Of a stretch of DNA of 37,832 nucleotides, positions 1-7,835 are shown piece after piece. The notes under the pieces were generated by a model, which was given only the letters and a program-made list of their open reading frames with translations, made no database searches and had not been told where the DNA came from. Source of the DNA: CG1-02-35-72 sp045046885 (GTDB lineage Bacteria; Bacteroidota; Bacteroidia; Flavobacteriales; Flavobacteriaceae). Made by a program: the position numbers and the translations under genes. Every line of letters begins with the position of its first letter. The stretch's first letter is position 1. Location: contig JASFYX010000024.1 in NCBI GenBank assembly GCA_045046885.1, positions 1 through 37,832 on the forward strand. The letters run 5' to 3'.

Positions 1-34
1 AAAATATGAATTCAACTTAAGATGTTTATAAAGA

Positions 35-51
35 GATGCACAGTCTGCATC
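35..51. repeat. short hairpin before the left-edge terminator
   Basis: GATGCA (35-40) pairs perfectly with TGCATC (46-51) around a five-base loop. It lies immediately before the terminator-like hairpin at 53-88, so both may belong to the 3' end of a transcript that starts left of the window. Confidence 0.35.
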
Positions 52-52
52 A

Positions 53-88
53 AAAAAATCCGAAACGTTTGTTTTGGATTTTTTTTGT
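53..88 (+). terminator. rho-independent terminator of a gene left of the window
   Basis: An A-rich arm ending TCCGAAAC pairs with GTTTTGGA followed by a long T-run, giving about 14 base pairs with one G-T pair and a four-base loop. The T-tract on the plus strand suggests termination of a transcript entering from the left. The flanking A-run means it could work in both directions. It insulates the carboxylase operon that starts at 162. Confidence 0.6.
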
Positions 89-161
89 CCTAAAATTTAT
101 TTATTTGCTGATAAATTGAATAACTTTATAAAATATTAACCCATTCAAAATTACTTCAAAT

Positions 162-647
162 ATGACGACCAAATTTAAAGTAAAGGTCAATGACACTTTA
201 GAGTTTAATTTCACTAAGGCAGACATTGAAAAATTAGATATCATCAGCATATCGCCTACACAATTTCACGTCTTACAAAATAATAAATCGTTCAATTTTG
301 AGCTTATTGAATCAAATTTTCAAAACAGATCTTATCTTTTATCAGAGCATGGCGATAAATATCCTATCAAAATAGAGAGCAATTTAGACAAACTTATTAA
401 AGACATTGGTTTGAGCATCACAAACTCAAAAAAATCAAATATTATAAAGGCGCCTATGCCGGGATTTATCTTAGATATAAATATCAAAGAAGGTCAAGAA
501 GTTAACGAAGGCGATACACTTTTAATTTTAGAAGCTATGAAAATGGAAAACGCCATTATAGCGCCTAATAAAGGTGTCATAAAATCGGTCAATATTAAAA
601 AGGGCGAGACAGTAGAAAAAGGACAATTAATGATTGAATTGCAATAA
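162..647 (+). CDS. biotin carboxyl carrier protein of an acyl-CoA carboxylase
   Basis: 161-residue biotin carrier subunit that shuttles carboxylate between the two enzymes encoded next to it. The C-terminal half (about residues 93-161) is a biotinyl/lipoyl domain with the hallmark EAMKMEN motif, whose central Lys is the predicted biotin attachment site; the upstream KAPMPG and downstream GVIKSVNIKKGE stretches are also typical. The N-terminal 90 residues are a small, weakly conserved domain common in Bacteroidetes carriers of this type. The ATG at 162 follows an A-rich leader, and TAACTTTA at 121-128 is a one-mismatch -7 element. Its stop is one base from the next ATG, so it is the first gene of a three-gene operon. 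The trio most likely acts on propionyl-CoA, judged from the carboxyltransferase. Confidence 0.92.
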   Translation: MTTKFKVKVNDTLEFNFTKADIEKLDIISISPTQFHVLQNNKSFNFELIESNFQNRSYLLSEHGDKYPIKIESNLDKLIKDIGLSITNSKKSNIIKAPMPGFILDINIKEGQEVNEGDTLLILEAMKMENAIIAPNKGVIKSVNIKKGETVEKGQLMIELQ

Positions 648-648
648 G

Positions 649-2094
649 ATGAAAAAAATACTGATAGCCAACAGAGGCGAAATAGCCATAAGAGTGATGA
701 AAACAGCTCAAAAAATGGGTATAAAAACGGTTGCCGTTTATTCTGAAGCCGACCGCAATGCGCCTCACGTAAAATATGCCGATGAAGCTGTATGTATTGG
801 CCCTGCTCCTTCTAATAAATCGTATTTATTGGGCGATAAAATTATTGAAGTTGCTTTAAAACTAAACGCTGATGCCATCCACCCTGGATATGGCTTTTTA
901 AGTGAAAATGCCGATTTTGCCGAAAAAGTAGAAAAAAACAAACTCATTTTTATCGGTCCTAAATCTGATGCCATTCGCATAATGGGTGATAAATTAGCCG
1001 CTAAAGAGGCTGTCAAACATTTTAATATTCCTATGGTTCCTGGTGTTGATAGGGCTGTAACAAATCCTAAAGAAGCCGCCCAAATTGCACGAGAAATCGG
1101 TTTTCCCATCCTCATAAAAGCCTCAGCCGGAGGTGGTGGAAAAGGGATGCGGATTGTTGAAAATGAAGCAGAAGTTGAAGAACAAATGGCACGCGCTATA
1201 AGCGAAGCTACTTCGGCTTTTGGCGATGGCTCTGTTTTTGTTGAAAAATATATCAGTTCACCACGACATATAGAAATTCAAATTTTAGCCGATAGTCATG
1301 GCAATGTCATCCATCTTTTTGAACGTGAATGTAGTATTCAACGCCGTCATCAAAAGGTTGTTGAAGAAGCGCCCTCTTCAATTTTGACGCCCAAACTCAG
1401 ACAAAAAATGGGTGATGCCGCTATTAAAGTCGCCAAAGCCTGTAATTATTGCGGTGCCGGAACAGTTGAATTTTTAGTCGATAACAACTTGAATTTCTTC
1501 TTCTTAGAGATGAATACCCGTCTTCAAGTAGAACATCCTGTAACAGAATTTATTACAGGTATAGATTTGGTAGCACAGCAAATTAAAATTGCTGATGGTG
1601 AAGAGATTTCATTTAAACAAAATGATTTAAATATTTCAGGGCATGCTGTAGAATTACGTGTTTATGCCGAGGATTGTATGAATAATTTTTTACCAAGCGT
1701 TGGCAATTTAAGCACTTATAAAATCCCCAAAGGAAAAAATATAAGAGTAGATAATGGCTTTGAAGAAGGTATGGACGTCCCTATTTATTACGACCCTATG
1801 CTTTCAAAACTCATCACTTATGGTAAAACGCGTATTGAAGCTATTCAATTAATGATTCACGCCATTGATAATTACAAAATTGACGGCGTAAAAACAACAT
1901 TGCCTTTTGGTAAATTTGTCTGCGAACACGAGGCCTTTAGAACAGGGCAATTTAATACCCATTTTGTAAAGAATTATTATGCGACCGAAAAACTTCAAGA
2001 CACCGTTAACAACAAAGCTAAAATTGCGGCTTTGGTAGCCCTAAAATTATATTTAGAAGATCAAAAAAAATTGAGACTCCCCATTTCAAACTAA
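649..2094 (+). CDS. accC: biotin carboxylase subunit of acyl-CoA carboxylase
   Basis: 481-residue ATP-dependent biotin carboxylase, which carboxylates the biotin on the preceding carrier using bicarbonate. It opens with the family signature ILIANRGEIAIRV, has a glycine-rich ATP-grasp loop (KASAGGGGKGMR), and carries EMNTRLQVEHPVTE in the metal- and bicarbonate-binding region. The length fits a stand-alone subunit without a fused carrier. A TTG at 634 would extend the frame by five residues but would overlap the upstream gene; the ATG at 649, one base after that stop, gives the expected MKKILIANRGE start. It may be a propionyl-CoA (pccA-like) rather than acetyl-CoA enzyme, because the partner carboxyltransferase points that way; the carboxylase itself does not decide substrate. 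Confidence 0.93.
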   Translation: MKKILIANRGEIAIRVMKTAQKMGIKTVAVYSEADRNAPHVKYADEAVCIGPAPSNKSYLLGDKIIEVALKLNADAIHPGYGFLSENADFAEKVEKNKLIFIGPKSDAIRIMGDKLAAKEAVKHFNIPMVPGVDRAVTNPKEAAQIAREIGFPILIKASAGGGGKGMRIVENEAEVEEQMARAISEATSAFGDGSVFVEKYISSPRHIEIQILADSHGNVIHLFERECSIQRRHQKVVEEAPSSILTPKLRQKMGDAAIKVAKACNYCGAGTVEFLVDNNLNFFFLEMNTRLQVEHPVTEFITGIDLVAQQIKIADGEEISFKQNDLNISGHAVELRVYAEDCMNNFLPSVGNLSTYKIPKGKNIRVDNGFEEGMDVPIYYDPMLSKLITYGKTRIEAIQLMIHAIDNYKIDGVKTTLPFGKFVCEHEAFRTGQFNTHFVKNYYATEKLQDTVNNKAKIAALVALKLYLEDQKKLRLPISN

Positions 2095-2109
2095 AAAGCC
2101 TATTATAAA

Positions 2110-3651
2110 ATGGATTCAAAAATCAATAATTTAAAAAAACGCTTGGATGAAGCCTATTTAGGAGGCGGTCTAAAACGCATAGATAAACAACACAGTAAAA
2201 AGAAACTCACTGCCAGAGAACGTATTGATTATTTATTAGACGAAGGTTCTTTCGAAGAAATGGGGTCTTTAGTTACCCACAGAACTACCGACTTTAATAT
2301 GGATAAAGAAGTTTATTACGGTGATGGTGTTGTTACAGGGTATGGCACTATTAACAGTCGTTTGGTTTATATCTTTGCACAAGATTTTACCGTATTTGGA
2401 GGCTCTTTATCTGAAACCCACGCCGAAAAGATTTGCAAAGTAATGGACCATGCACTTAAAGTTGGCGCCCCTATGATAGGTCTTAACGATTCAGGTGGTG
2501 CCAGAATTCAAGAAGGTGTTAGATCTTTAGGCGGTTATGCCGATATTTTTCACAGAAATGTACAAGCTTCGGGCGTTATTCCACAATTATCTGCCATTAT
2601 GGGACCTTGTGCCGGTGGGGCGGTTTATTCTCCGGCTATGACCGATTTTACCCTAATGGTAGAAAATACAAGTTATATGTTTATTACCGGGCCAAATGTT
2701 GTAAAAACAGTCACAAATGAAGTGGTAACCGCCGAAGAATTAGGCGGTGCAAATACCCACGCTGTAAAATCGGGTGTTACCCATATTACCTCATCAAATG
2801 ACGTGCAATGTCTAGAAGATTTAAAATCGTTATTGAGTTACATGCCGCAAAGCAATAAAAAAACAACCCCTAAATTACCGTACAATTTGAAGGATGAAGT
2901 AAGATCAGCATTAGGAAAAATAATTCCCGATAATCCTAATAAGCCCTACGATATGCATCAGGTTGTAAATGGTATTATTGATACCGATTCTTTTTTTGAA
3001 ATCCATAAAGATTTTGCCGAAAATATTATCGTTGGTTTTGCAAGAATTGGCGGTAGAAGTATTGGTATTGTTGCCAATCAGCCTATGCATTTGGCAGGTT
3101 GTTTAGATGTAAACAGTTCTGTTAAAGGCGCGCGTTTTACACGATTTTGCGATTGTTTTAACATACCTTTATTGGTATTGGTAGATGTGCCCGGATTTTT
3201 ACCCGGCACCGATCAAGAATGGCGTGGTATTATTACCAATGGCGCTAAATTACTATACGCTTTAAGCGAAGCTACCGTTCCTAAAGTGACGGTTATTACC
3301 CGAAAAGCCTATGGAGGTGCTTATGACGTGATGAACTCTAAACACATTGGCGCCGATTTAAATTTGGCTTGGCCATCGGCAGAAATTGCTGTTATGGGCG
3401 CAAAGGGTGCTGCCGAAATAATCTTTAAAAATGACATAAAAGCTGCTGAAAATCCGGCTGAAAAATGGCAGGAAAAAGAAACCGAATACGCCGCTAAATT
3501 TGCCGACCCCTATAGGGCAGCCCGACGTGGTTTTATTGACGAGGTAATTCTGCCAAAATATACACGTCGAAAATTACTTAAAATATTTCAAGTTCTTGAA
3601 AGTAAAGACATCAACAGACCTAAAAGGAAACACGGTAATATTCCGTTGTAA
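2110..3651 (+). CDS. pccB: acyl-CoA carboxylase carboxyltransferase subunit, probably propionyl-CoA
   Basis: 513-residue carboxyltransferase that transfers the carboxyl group from biotin to an acyl-CoA. It has the two crotonase-like halves of the PccB/AccD5 type. The first contains NDSGGARIQEG (about 126-136) and GPCAGGAVYSPA (about 165-176); the second contains VDVPGFLPG and YGGAYDVM. In Streptomyces homologues the residue after GGAY decides acyl preference, with Asp in propionyl-CoA carboxylase and Ile in the acetyl-CoA enzyme. Here it is Asp406, so propionyl-CoA to methylmalonyl-CoA is the preferred prediction. The gene starts 15 bases after the biotin carboxylase stop, as the third gene of the operon. 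A palindromic repeat follows it at 3668-3727. Confidence 0.92.
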   Translation: MDSKINNLKKRLDEAYLGGGLKRIDKQHSKKKLTARERIDYLLDEGSFEEMGSLVTHRTTDFNMDKEVYYGDGVVTGYGTINSRLVYIFAQDFTVFGGSLSETHAEKICKVMDHALKVGAPMIGLNDSGGARIQEGVRSLGGYADIFHRNVQASGVIPQLSAIMGPCAGGAVYSPAMTDFTLMVENTSYMFITGPNVVKTVTNEVVTAEELGGANTHAVKSGVTHITSSNDVQCLEDLKSLLSYMPQSNKKTTPKLPYNLKDEVRSALGKIIPDNPNKPYDMHQVVNGIIDTDSFFEIHKDFAENIIVGFARIGGRSIGIVANQPMHLAGCLDVNSSVKGARFTRFCDCFNIPLLVLVDVPGFLPGTDQEWRGIITNGAKLLYALSEATVPKVTVITRKAYGGAYDVMNSKHIGADLNLAWPSAEIAVMGAKGAAEIIFKNDIKAAENPAEKWQEKETEYAAKFADPYRAARRGFIDEVILPKYTRRKLLKIFQVLESKDINRPKRKHGNIPL

Positions 3652-3667
3652 ACTTGAGTCGATTTAA

Positions 3668-3727
3668 TGTCTCCTCGAGCGCAGTCGAGAGGTCTTTAAA
3701 TAGTTCTCGACTGCGCTCGAACGGACA
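3668..3727. repeat. REP-like inverted repeat with a GAGCGCAGTCGA core
   Basis: Two arms (3668-3690 and 3705-3727) are inverted copies matching at 20 of 23 positions, each with the core TCGAGCGCAGTCGAGA. They are separated by 14 bases and lie between the convergent carboxylase operon and clpS. The arms resemble the repeats at 31674-31694 and 36061-36132. The position would suit a bidirectional transcript end or a BIME-like repeat, although there is no T-tract. Confidence 0.7.
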
Positions 3728-3822
3728 AAGGCTTAAAAATTAATATAATTTATGTTGTAATCTACACTTCTTAAGTCGAATTCACCTTATAAGAAATTTT
3801 ATTATAAAAAATGCGTCTAGCT

Positions 3823-4098
3823 TTAAACCAATTCTGCCGATAAACCGGCTTCTAAAAGTTTAGAACAACGTGGTTTTAACTCTTTGTATTCACCCGTTTT
3901 AACAGTGCATTTACCTTTATTGTGGATAATTATAGAACATTGTTCAGCCTGATGTGATGTGTGTTCACAAACCTCCATCAGCATTTCTATAACATAATCA
4001 AAAGTATTGACGTCATCGTTAAACAAGACTATTTCGTGTAGGTTTTCTTCTTGTTCAAACAAGTTTAATTCTTCTTGTATTTTTCTTTGACTACTCAT
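3823..4098 (-). CDS. clpS: ATP-dependent Clp protease adaptor ClpS
   Basis: 91-residue adaptor that binds the N-domain of ClpA/ClpC-type unfoldases and hands over N-end-rule substrates. The signature LFNDDVNTFDYVIEML (about residues 25-40) contains the NDD loop that gates the substrate pocket. The later CSIIIHNKGKCTVKTG matches the strand-turn region of the family, and the short acidic N-terminal extension (EELNLFEQEE) is usual. It is the last gene of the permease-tpiA-prmA-clpS cluster, 26 bases after prmA. Confidence 0.93.
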   Translation of the reverse strand: MSSQRKIQEELNLFEQEENLHEIVLFNDDVNTFDYVIEMLMEVCEHTSHQAEQCSIIIHNKGKCTVKTGEYKELKPRCSKLLEAGLSAELV

Positions 4099-4124
4099 AA
4101 CAAGAGGCTAATTTATAAAAAAAT

Positions 4125-4958
4125 TTACTTTTTAGTAAATTTTACACCCACCCAATTGTCGCGTTCTTTAATATTTTGCTTTTCAAGTCGGTATTTTAAA
4201 CATTCATTTTCAATAACAGGCATATCTTCTACGTAAAATCCGCTAAGAAGCAAAACACCTTCTGTATCAAGACAACTAGCATAAGTTTTTATGTCTTGCA
4301 GTAAAATATTCCGATTGATATTAGCAATAACTACGTCGTACTTTTTCCCTTTTAAAAGCGAAGCGTCGCCTTCATAAACCGTTATGTTTTTACACAAATT
4401 GCGTTCGATATTTTCAACGGAGTTTTCATAACACCATGTGTCTATATCAATCGCATCAATATTTGTCGCACCACGCATTTCTGCCAGAATAGCCAAAATA
4501 CCCGTGCCACAGCCCATATCGAGGACTTTTTTATTTGTCATAGTGAGGTCTAAAATATGTTGCACCATCACTTGTGTGGTTTGGTGATGCCCTGTTCCAA
4601 AACTCATTTTGGGCTCAATTATAATATCATAAGCAACAGCATCAGGTTTAGAATGAAAAGGGGCTCTAATACTTACCTTCTTATCTATTACAATGGAATT
4701 GAAATTTTTCTCCCATTCGCTGTTCCAATTGACCTGTTCAATTTCTTTAAAAGTGTATGAAATATTAAATTCCGATGATTTTAAAATTTGAATACCATCT
4801 AAAATAGATTCTTGCCAATGCTCTTTAAGGATAAATGCCGAAAGGCCCCCATCTGTTTCTACAAAACTTTCAAATTCGACCTCAGCCAATTCGGCTATAA
4901 GAATTTCACGCCCAGGTTCTAAGGGACTTATCTCAAAATCATACCCAATATAAACCAT
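4125..4958 (-). CDS. prmA: ribosomal protein L11 methyltransferase
   Basis: 277-residue SAM-dependent methyltransferase that methylates ribosomal protein L11. The C-terminal Rossmann domain has motif I LDMGCGTGILAILAEMRGA (about residues 145-163), the acidic motif IDAIDIDTW, and the post-motif VIANINRNILL characteristic of PrmA. The preceding PKMSFGTGHHQTT segment is another PrmA hallmark. The N-terminal substrate-recognition domain shows the usual EPGREILIAELAE opening. It lies three bases after the tpiA stop, and prmA next to tpiA and clpS is a gene order often seen in flavobacteria. Confidence 0.95.
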   Translation of the reverse strand: MVYIGYDFEISPLEPGREILIAELAEVEFESFVETDGGLSAFILKEHWQESILDGIQILKSSEFNISYTFKEIEQVNWNSEWEKNFNSIVIDKKVSIRAPFHSKPDAVAYDIIIEPKMSFGTGHHQTTQVMVQHILDLTMTNKKVLDMGCGTGILAILAEMRGATNIDAIDIDTWCYENSVENIERNLCKNITVYEGDASLLKGKKYDVVIANINRNILLQDIKTYASCLDTEGVLLLSGFYVEDMPVIENECLKYRLEKQNIKERDNWVGVKFTKK

Positions 4959-4961
4959 TCG

Positions 4962-5726
4962 CTAATTATTTGACGCTTTAACAATCGCCAAAAAGTCATC
5001 GGTATTTAAGGCAGCACCGCCAATTAAACCACCGTCAACATCAGGTTTAGAAAATATCTCTTGGGCATTAGCGGGCTTAACACTCCCACCATAAAGGATT
5101 GACACATCGTTTGCGACCGCGTCGCTATACTTGTCGGCAATTAAATTTCTGATAAAAGCATGCATTTCTTGTGCTTGTTCGGGAGTGGCTGTTTCGCCAG
5201 TACCAATAGCCCATACAGGTTCGTAAGCCAAAACTATATGAGACATATCTGAAGCTGAAATATGAAATAAACCTTCTGTAATTTGTGTTTTAACCACGTT
5301 AAAATGGTTATTGCTTTTTCTATCTTCTAAAACTTCACCAAAACAAAAAATGGTATTCATATTGTTTTCTAAAACGGTCGTTACTTTTTGAGCCAAACGC
5401 GCGTTGGTTTCGTTAAAGTATTCACGGCGTTCTGAGTGACCTAAAATAACGGTTTCTACCCCTATTTCTTTGAGCATATCTGCCGATATTTCACCTGTAT
5501 AGGCGCCGTTTTTAGCAAAGTGCATATTTTGTGCAACAACCTCTACCGCATCAGAGTTTAAACTGTCTATCACTCCTTTTAAATTGACAAAAGTAGGGGC
5601 TAAAATTACCTTTGTATCATTAGATTGCAAGCTATTTACTGCTTTTTCAATATCGTGTGCAAGACTTATAGATGCACTATACGTTTTATTCATTTTCCAA
5701 TTTCCGGCAACAATTTTTTTTCTCAT
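4962..5726 (-). CDS. tpiA: triosephosphate isomerase
   Basis: 254-residue TIM-barrel enzyme interconverting dihydroxyacetone phosphate and glyceraldehyde 3-phosphate in glycolysis and gluconeogenesis. All hallmarks are present: the N-terminal VAGNWKMNKT with the substrate-binding Asn and Lys, the catalytic His in GHSERR, the catalytic Glu in AYEPVWAIGTG followed by the mobile loop, and the phosphate-binding YGGSVKP and GGLIGGAAL segments. The length is standard. It begins six bases after the permease stop and ends three bases before prmA, so it is translated within a polycistronic message. No second-copy features or missing residues are seen. Confidence 0.97.
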   Translation of the reverse strand: MRKKIVAGNWKMNKTYSASISLAHDIEKAVNSLQSNDTKVILAPTFVNLKGVIDSLNSDAVEVVAQNMHFAKNGAYTGEISADMLKEIGVETVILGHSERREYFNETNARLAQKVTTVLENNMNTIFCFGEVLEDRKSNNHFNVVKTQITEGLFHISASDMSHIVLAYEPVWAIGTGETATPEQAQEMHAFIRNLIADKYSDAVANDVSILYGGSVKPANAQEIFSKPDVDGGLIGGAALNTDDFLAIVKASNN

Positions 5727-5732
5727 CTTTCT

Positions 5733-6812
5733 TTATTTTGTTAATCTTATACGCGGATCTAACCATCCGTAAATTATATCTACTATTATATTAATCATTA
5801 TAAACATAGTGGCAATAACCAAAACGCTTCCCATAATAATGGGCAAATCTAAGGTATTTAAAGCCGAAACAATCTCTTTTCCCAGTCCATTCCAATTAAA
5901 AATATATTCCACAAAAACGGCGCCTGCTAATAACGATGCAAACCAGCCCGAGATTGCTGTCACTACAGGGTTGAGCGCATTTTTAAGTGCATGGCGTTTA
6001 ACAACATTTAAGTCAGATAAACCTTTGGCTTTGGCTGTTAAAATATAATCTTTACTCAATTCTTCCAACAAAGCACTCCGCGTTAACTGACTCACAACCG
6101 CCAAGGGTCTGATGCCTAAAACTATAGCGGGCAAAATTAAATTTTTCCATTGGATAAAAATCCCCCGACCAAAATCATCAACTTCATAAAGACTACCCGT
6201 CATTTGTAAATGGGTGTATTTATGTAAGACAAAACCAAAAAACCACGCAAATAGAATAGCTGAAAAAAATGAGGGCACACTCATTCCTAAAGTGCTTAAA
6301 ACAGCAATCATTCTATCAAAAAAAGTATCTTTAAAAATGGCCGAAAAAACCCCTAATAAAATACCAATAACTATGGCAATACTGATAGCAGCTACAGCCA
6401 AAATAGCTGTGTTTGGTAATGTATTTCCAATTATACTACTCACTTTTTGACCATTTTTTTGAAAGGAAGTCCGTAAATAAGGATATTTTAAAACTAATGT
6501 ATAATTGATTGTCTTAAGTAACTTTTTATAAGTGTATTTCTGTTTATCTAAAAAAGTATAATCATCAGGTTTTGAACTATGTAATGATAGTGGAGACAAA
6601 TCGTTTAAGTAATAAACGTATTGCAAAGTTAGAGGTTTGTCAAAACCATACTTGTGCTTTATGGCTTGCAGTTGGGCACTGTCTTCGCGTTGGTCTAACA
6701 TCATTCTAGCCGGATCGCCGGGCAGAACACTAAACAGTAAAAAGATGACAGTTACAACACCAAACAAGGTTAAAAACCCGTAAAATATTTTCTGAAAAAT
6801 ATAGTTTAACAA
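5733..6812 (-). CDS. DppB/OppB-type ABC transporter permease (orphan)
   Basis: 359-residue inner-membrane permease of the binding-protein-dependent peptide/nickel transport family. The opening (first helix plus VLPGDPARMMLDQ) is typical of DppB/OppB. Further hydrophobic segments follow from about residue 130, and the EAA-like loop (LTAKAKGLSDLNVVKRHALKNALNP) lies near residues 255-280. An extra soluble stretch at about 65-125 is longer than in proteobacterial homologues. The start is unusual: the in-frame codon is TTG at 6812, with a stop at 6821-6819, leaving only TTG or ATT; an AGAGG lies a few bases upstream. No second permease, ATPase or binding protein is encoded in the window, so partners must be elsewhere. 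It heads the tpiA operon, six bases before tpiA. Confidence 0.88.
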   Translation of the reverse strand: MLNYIFQKIFYGFLTLFGVVTVIFLLFSVLPGDPARMMLDQREDSAQLQAIKHKYGFDKPLTLQYVYYLNDLSPLSLHSSKPDDYTFLDKQKYTYKKLLKTINYTLVLKYPYLRTSFQKNGQKVSSIIGNTLPNTAILAVAAISIAIVIGILLGVFSAIFKDTFFDRMIAVLSTLGMSVPSFFSAILFAWFFGFVLHKYTHLQMTGSLYEVDDFGRGIFIQWKNLILPAIVLGIRPLAVVSQLTRSALLEELSKDYILTAKAKGLSDLNVVKRHALKNALNPVVTAISGWFASLLAGAVFVEYIFNWNGLGKEIVSALNTLDLPIIMGSVLVIATMFIMINIIVDIIYGWLDPRIRLTK

Positions 6813-6831
6813 AATCCTCTAATTAATAGAA

Positions 6832-6839
6832 CAAATATA
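6832..6839 (-). promoter_or_regulatory. -7 element for the permease-tpiA-prmA-clpS operon
   Basis: TATATTTG read on the minus strand is an exact match to the Bacteroidetes -7 consensus TAnnTTTG. It lies 19 bases upstream of the TTG start at 6812. No convincing -33 TTTG was found at normal spacing. It is back to back with the pyrF element at 6860-6867. Confidence 0.5.
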
Positions 6840-6859
6840 GCTTAAACTATTAAAATGAC

Positions 6860-6867
6860 TATTTTTG
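6860..6867 (+). promoter_or_regulatory. -7 element for pyrF
   Basis: TATTTTTG matches TAnnTTTG exactly and lies 21 bases before the ATG at 6889. It overlaps a possible TTG start at 6865, which argues that translation begins at 6889 instead. Confidence 0.5.
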
Positions 6868-6888
6868 TCAAACACTTTATTAAAAATT

Positions 6889-7698
6889 ATGACGCCAAAG
6901 GAACTCAGGAATCAAATCCGACTTAAAAAATCGTTTTTATGTGTAGGCTTAGATGCCGATTTAACCAAAATACCCAAACATCTTTTAAGCATAGACGACC
7001 CTATCTTTGAGTTCAATAAACAAATAATAGACACCACGCACCCTTACACAATTGCTTATAAACCCAACATCGCTTTTTATGAAGCACAAGGTCTTAAAGG
7101 TTGGCAATCTTTACAAAAAACAATAGATTATATCAACAAAAATTATCCTGATATTTTTACCATTGCCGATGCCAAACGCGGCGATATTGGCAATACATCA
7201 ACGCAATATGCCAAGGCTTTTTTCGATATTTTAAATTTTGACGCCCTTACTATTGCGCCTTATATGGGGCGCGATTCAGTCGAGCCTTTTTTGGCTTTTA
7301 AAGACAAAACGAGTATCCTTTTAGCCTTAACGTCAAATGACGGAGGTGCTGATTTTCAAAACTTAAAAGTGGATGAAGATGAGCTCTATGAAAAAGTCAT
7401 AAAAAAAGCACTGACTTACAAAAACAGCGACAACCTTATGTTTGTGGTAGGCGCTACCCGACCAGAATATCTTAAAAAGGTTCGCAAATTGGTTCCCAAT
7501 CACTTTTTCTTAGTCCCCGGTGTTGGGGCACAAGGCGGTACCGTGGCCGATGTTTGCAAAAATGCTTGTAACGCCAATGGCGATGTGCTTATCAATTCAT
7601 CAAGAGGTGTTATTTATGCTTCAAATGGTTTAGATTTTGCCGATGTGGCGGCGGAAAAAGCAAGAACACTACAAATGGAAATGGCTTCTTTTATCTAG
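6889..7698 (+). CDS. pyrF: orotidine 5'-phosphate decarboxylase
   Basis: 269-residue TIM-barrel enzyme for the last step of UMP synthesis. It belongs to the longer type-2 PyrF subgroup, as shown by the CVGLDADLTKIPKHL opening and its length near 270. The catalytic Lys/Asp cluster is intact in IADAKRGDIGNTS, and the phosphate-binding end has VPGVGAQGG and NSSRGVIYA. The frame is open back to a TTG at 6865, but that codon lies in the predicted promoter; the ATG at 6889 gives the usual MTPKELRNQI start. It is divergent from the permease operon and convergent with the unknown membrane protein, so probably monocistronic. Confidence 0.95.
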   Translation: MTPKELRNQIRLKKSFLCVGLDADLTKIPKHLLSIDDPIFEFNKQIIDTTHPYTIAYKPNIAFYEAQGLKGWQSLQKTIDYINKNYPDIFTIADAKRGDIGNTSTQYAKAFFDILNFDALTIAPYMGRDSVEPFLAFKDKTSILLALTSNDGGADFQNLKVDEDELYEKVIKKALTYKNSDNLMFVVGATRPEYLKKVRKLVPNHFFLVPGVGAQGGTVADVCKNACNANGDVLINSSRGVIYASNGLDFADVAAEKARTLQMEMASFI

Positions 7699-7719
7699 TA
7701 ATCAGTAATAGTATCCATT

Positions 7720-7812
7720 CTTTTCTTAGTGTAGCTTTGTGCTTCTTTGTGAGACTTTGTGAAAGAGTTAATTTGTTAAATGTTATACGTTAGATGTTAA
7801 ATGTTGTATGTT
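7720..7812. repeat. degenerate short-period repeats after pyrF
   Basis: The gap between the convergent pyrF and the next gene holds two imperfect tandem patterns. The first has three CTTTGTG units (in GTAGCTTTGTGCTTCTTTGTG and AGACTTTGTG). The second has variants of GTTAAATGTTATACGTTAGATGTT. No reading frame of note is present. These look like slipped, non-coding sequence, possibly a dispersed intergenic repeat. Confidence 0.4.
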
Positions 7813-7835
7813 GAAATTTTGGTACTTGAAATTTG

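Noticed and set aside
634..648. Longer start (TTG) for the biotin carboxylase
   Set aside because: It overlaps the preceding gene and adds residues not typical of the family; the ATG at 649 gives the expected N-terminus.
765..1115. 116-codon open frame opposite the biotin carboxylase gene
   Set aside because: It lies antisense to conserved coding sequence and has no recognisable domain.
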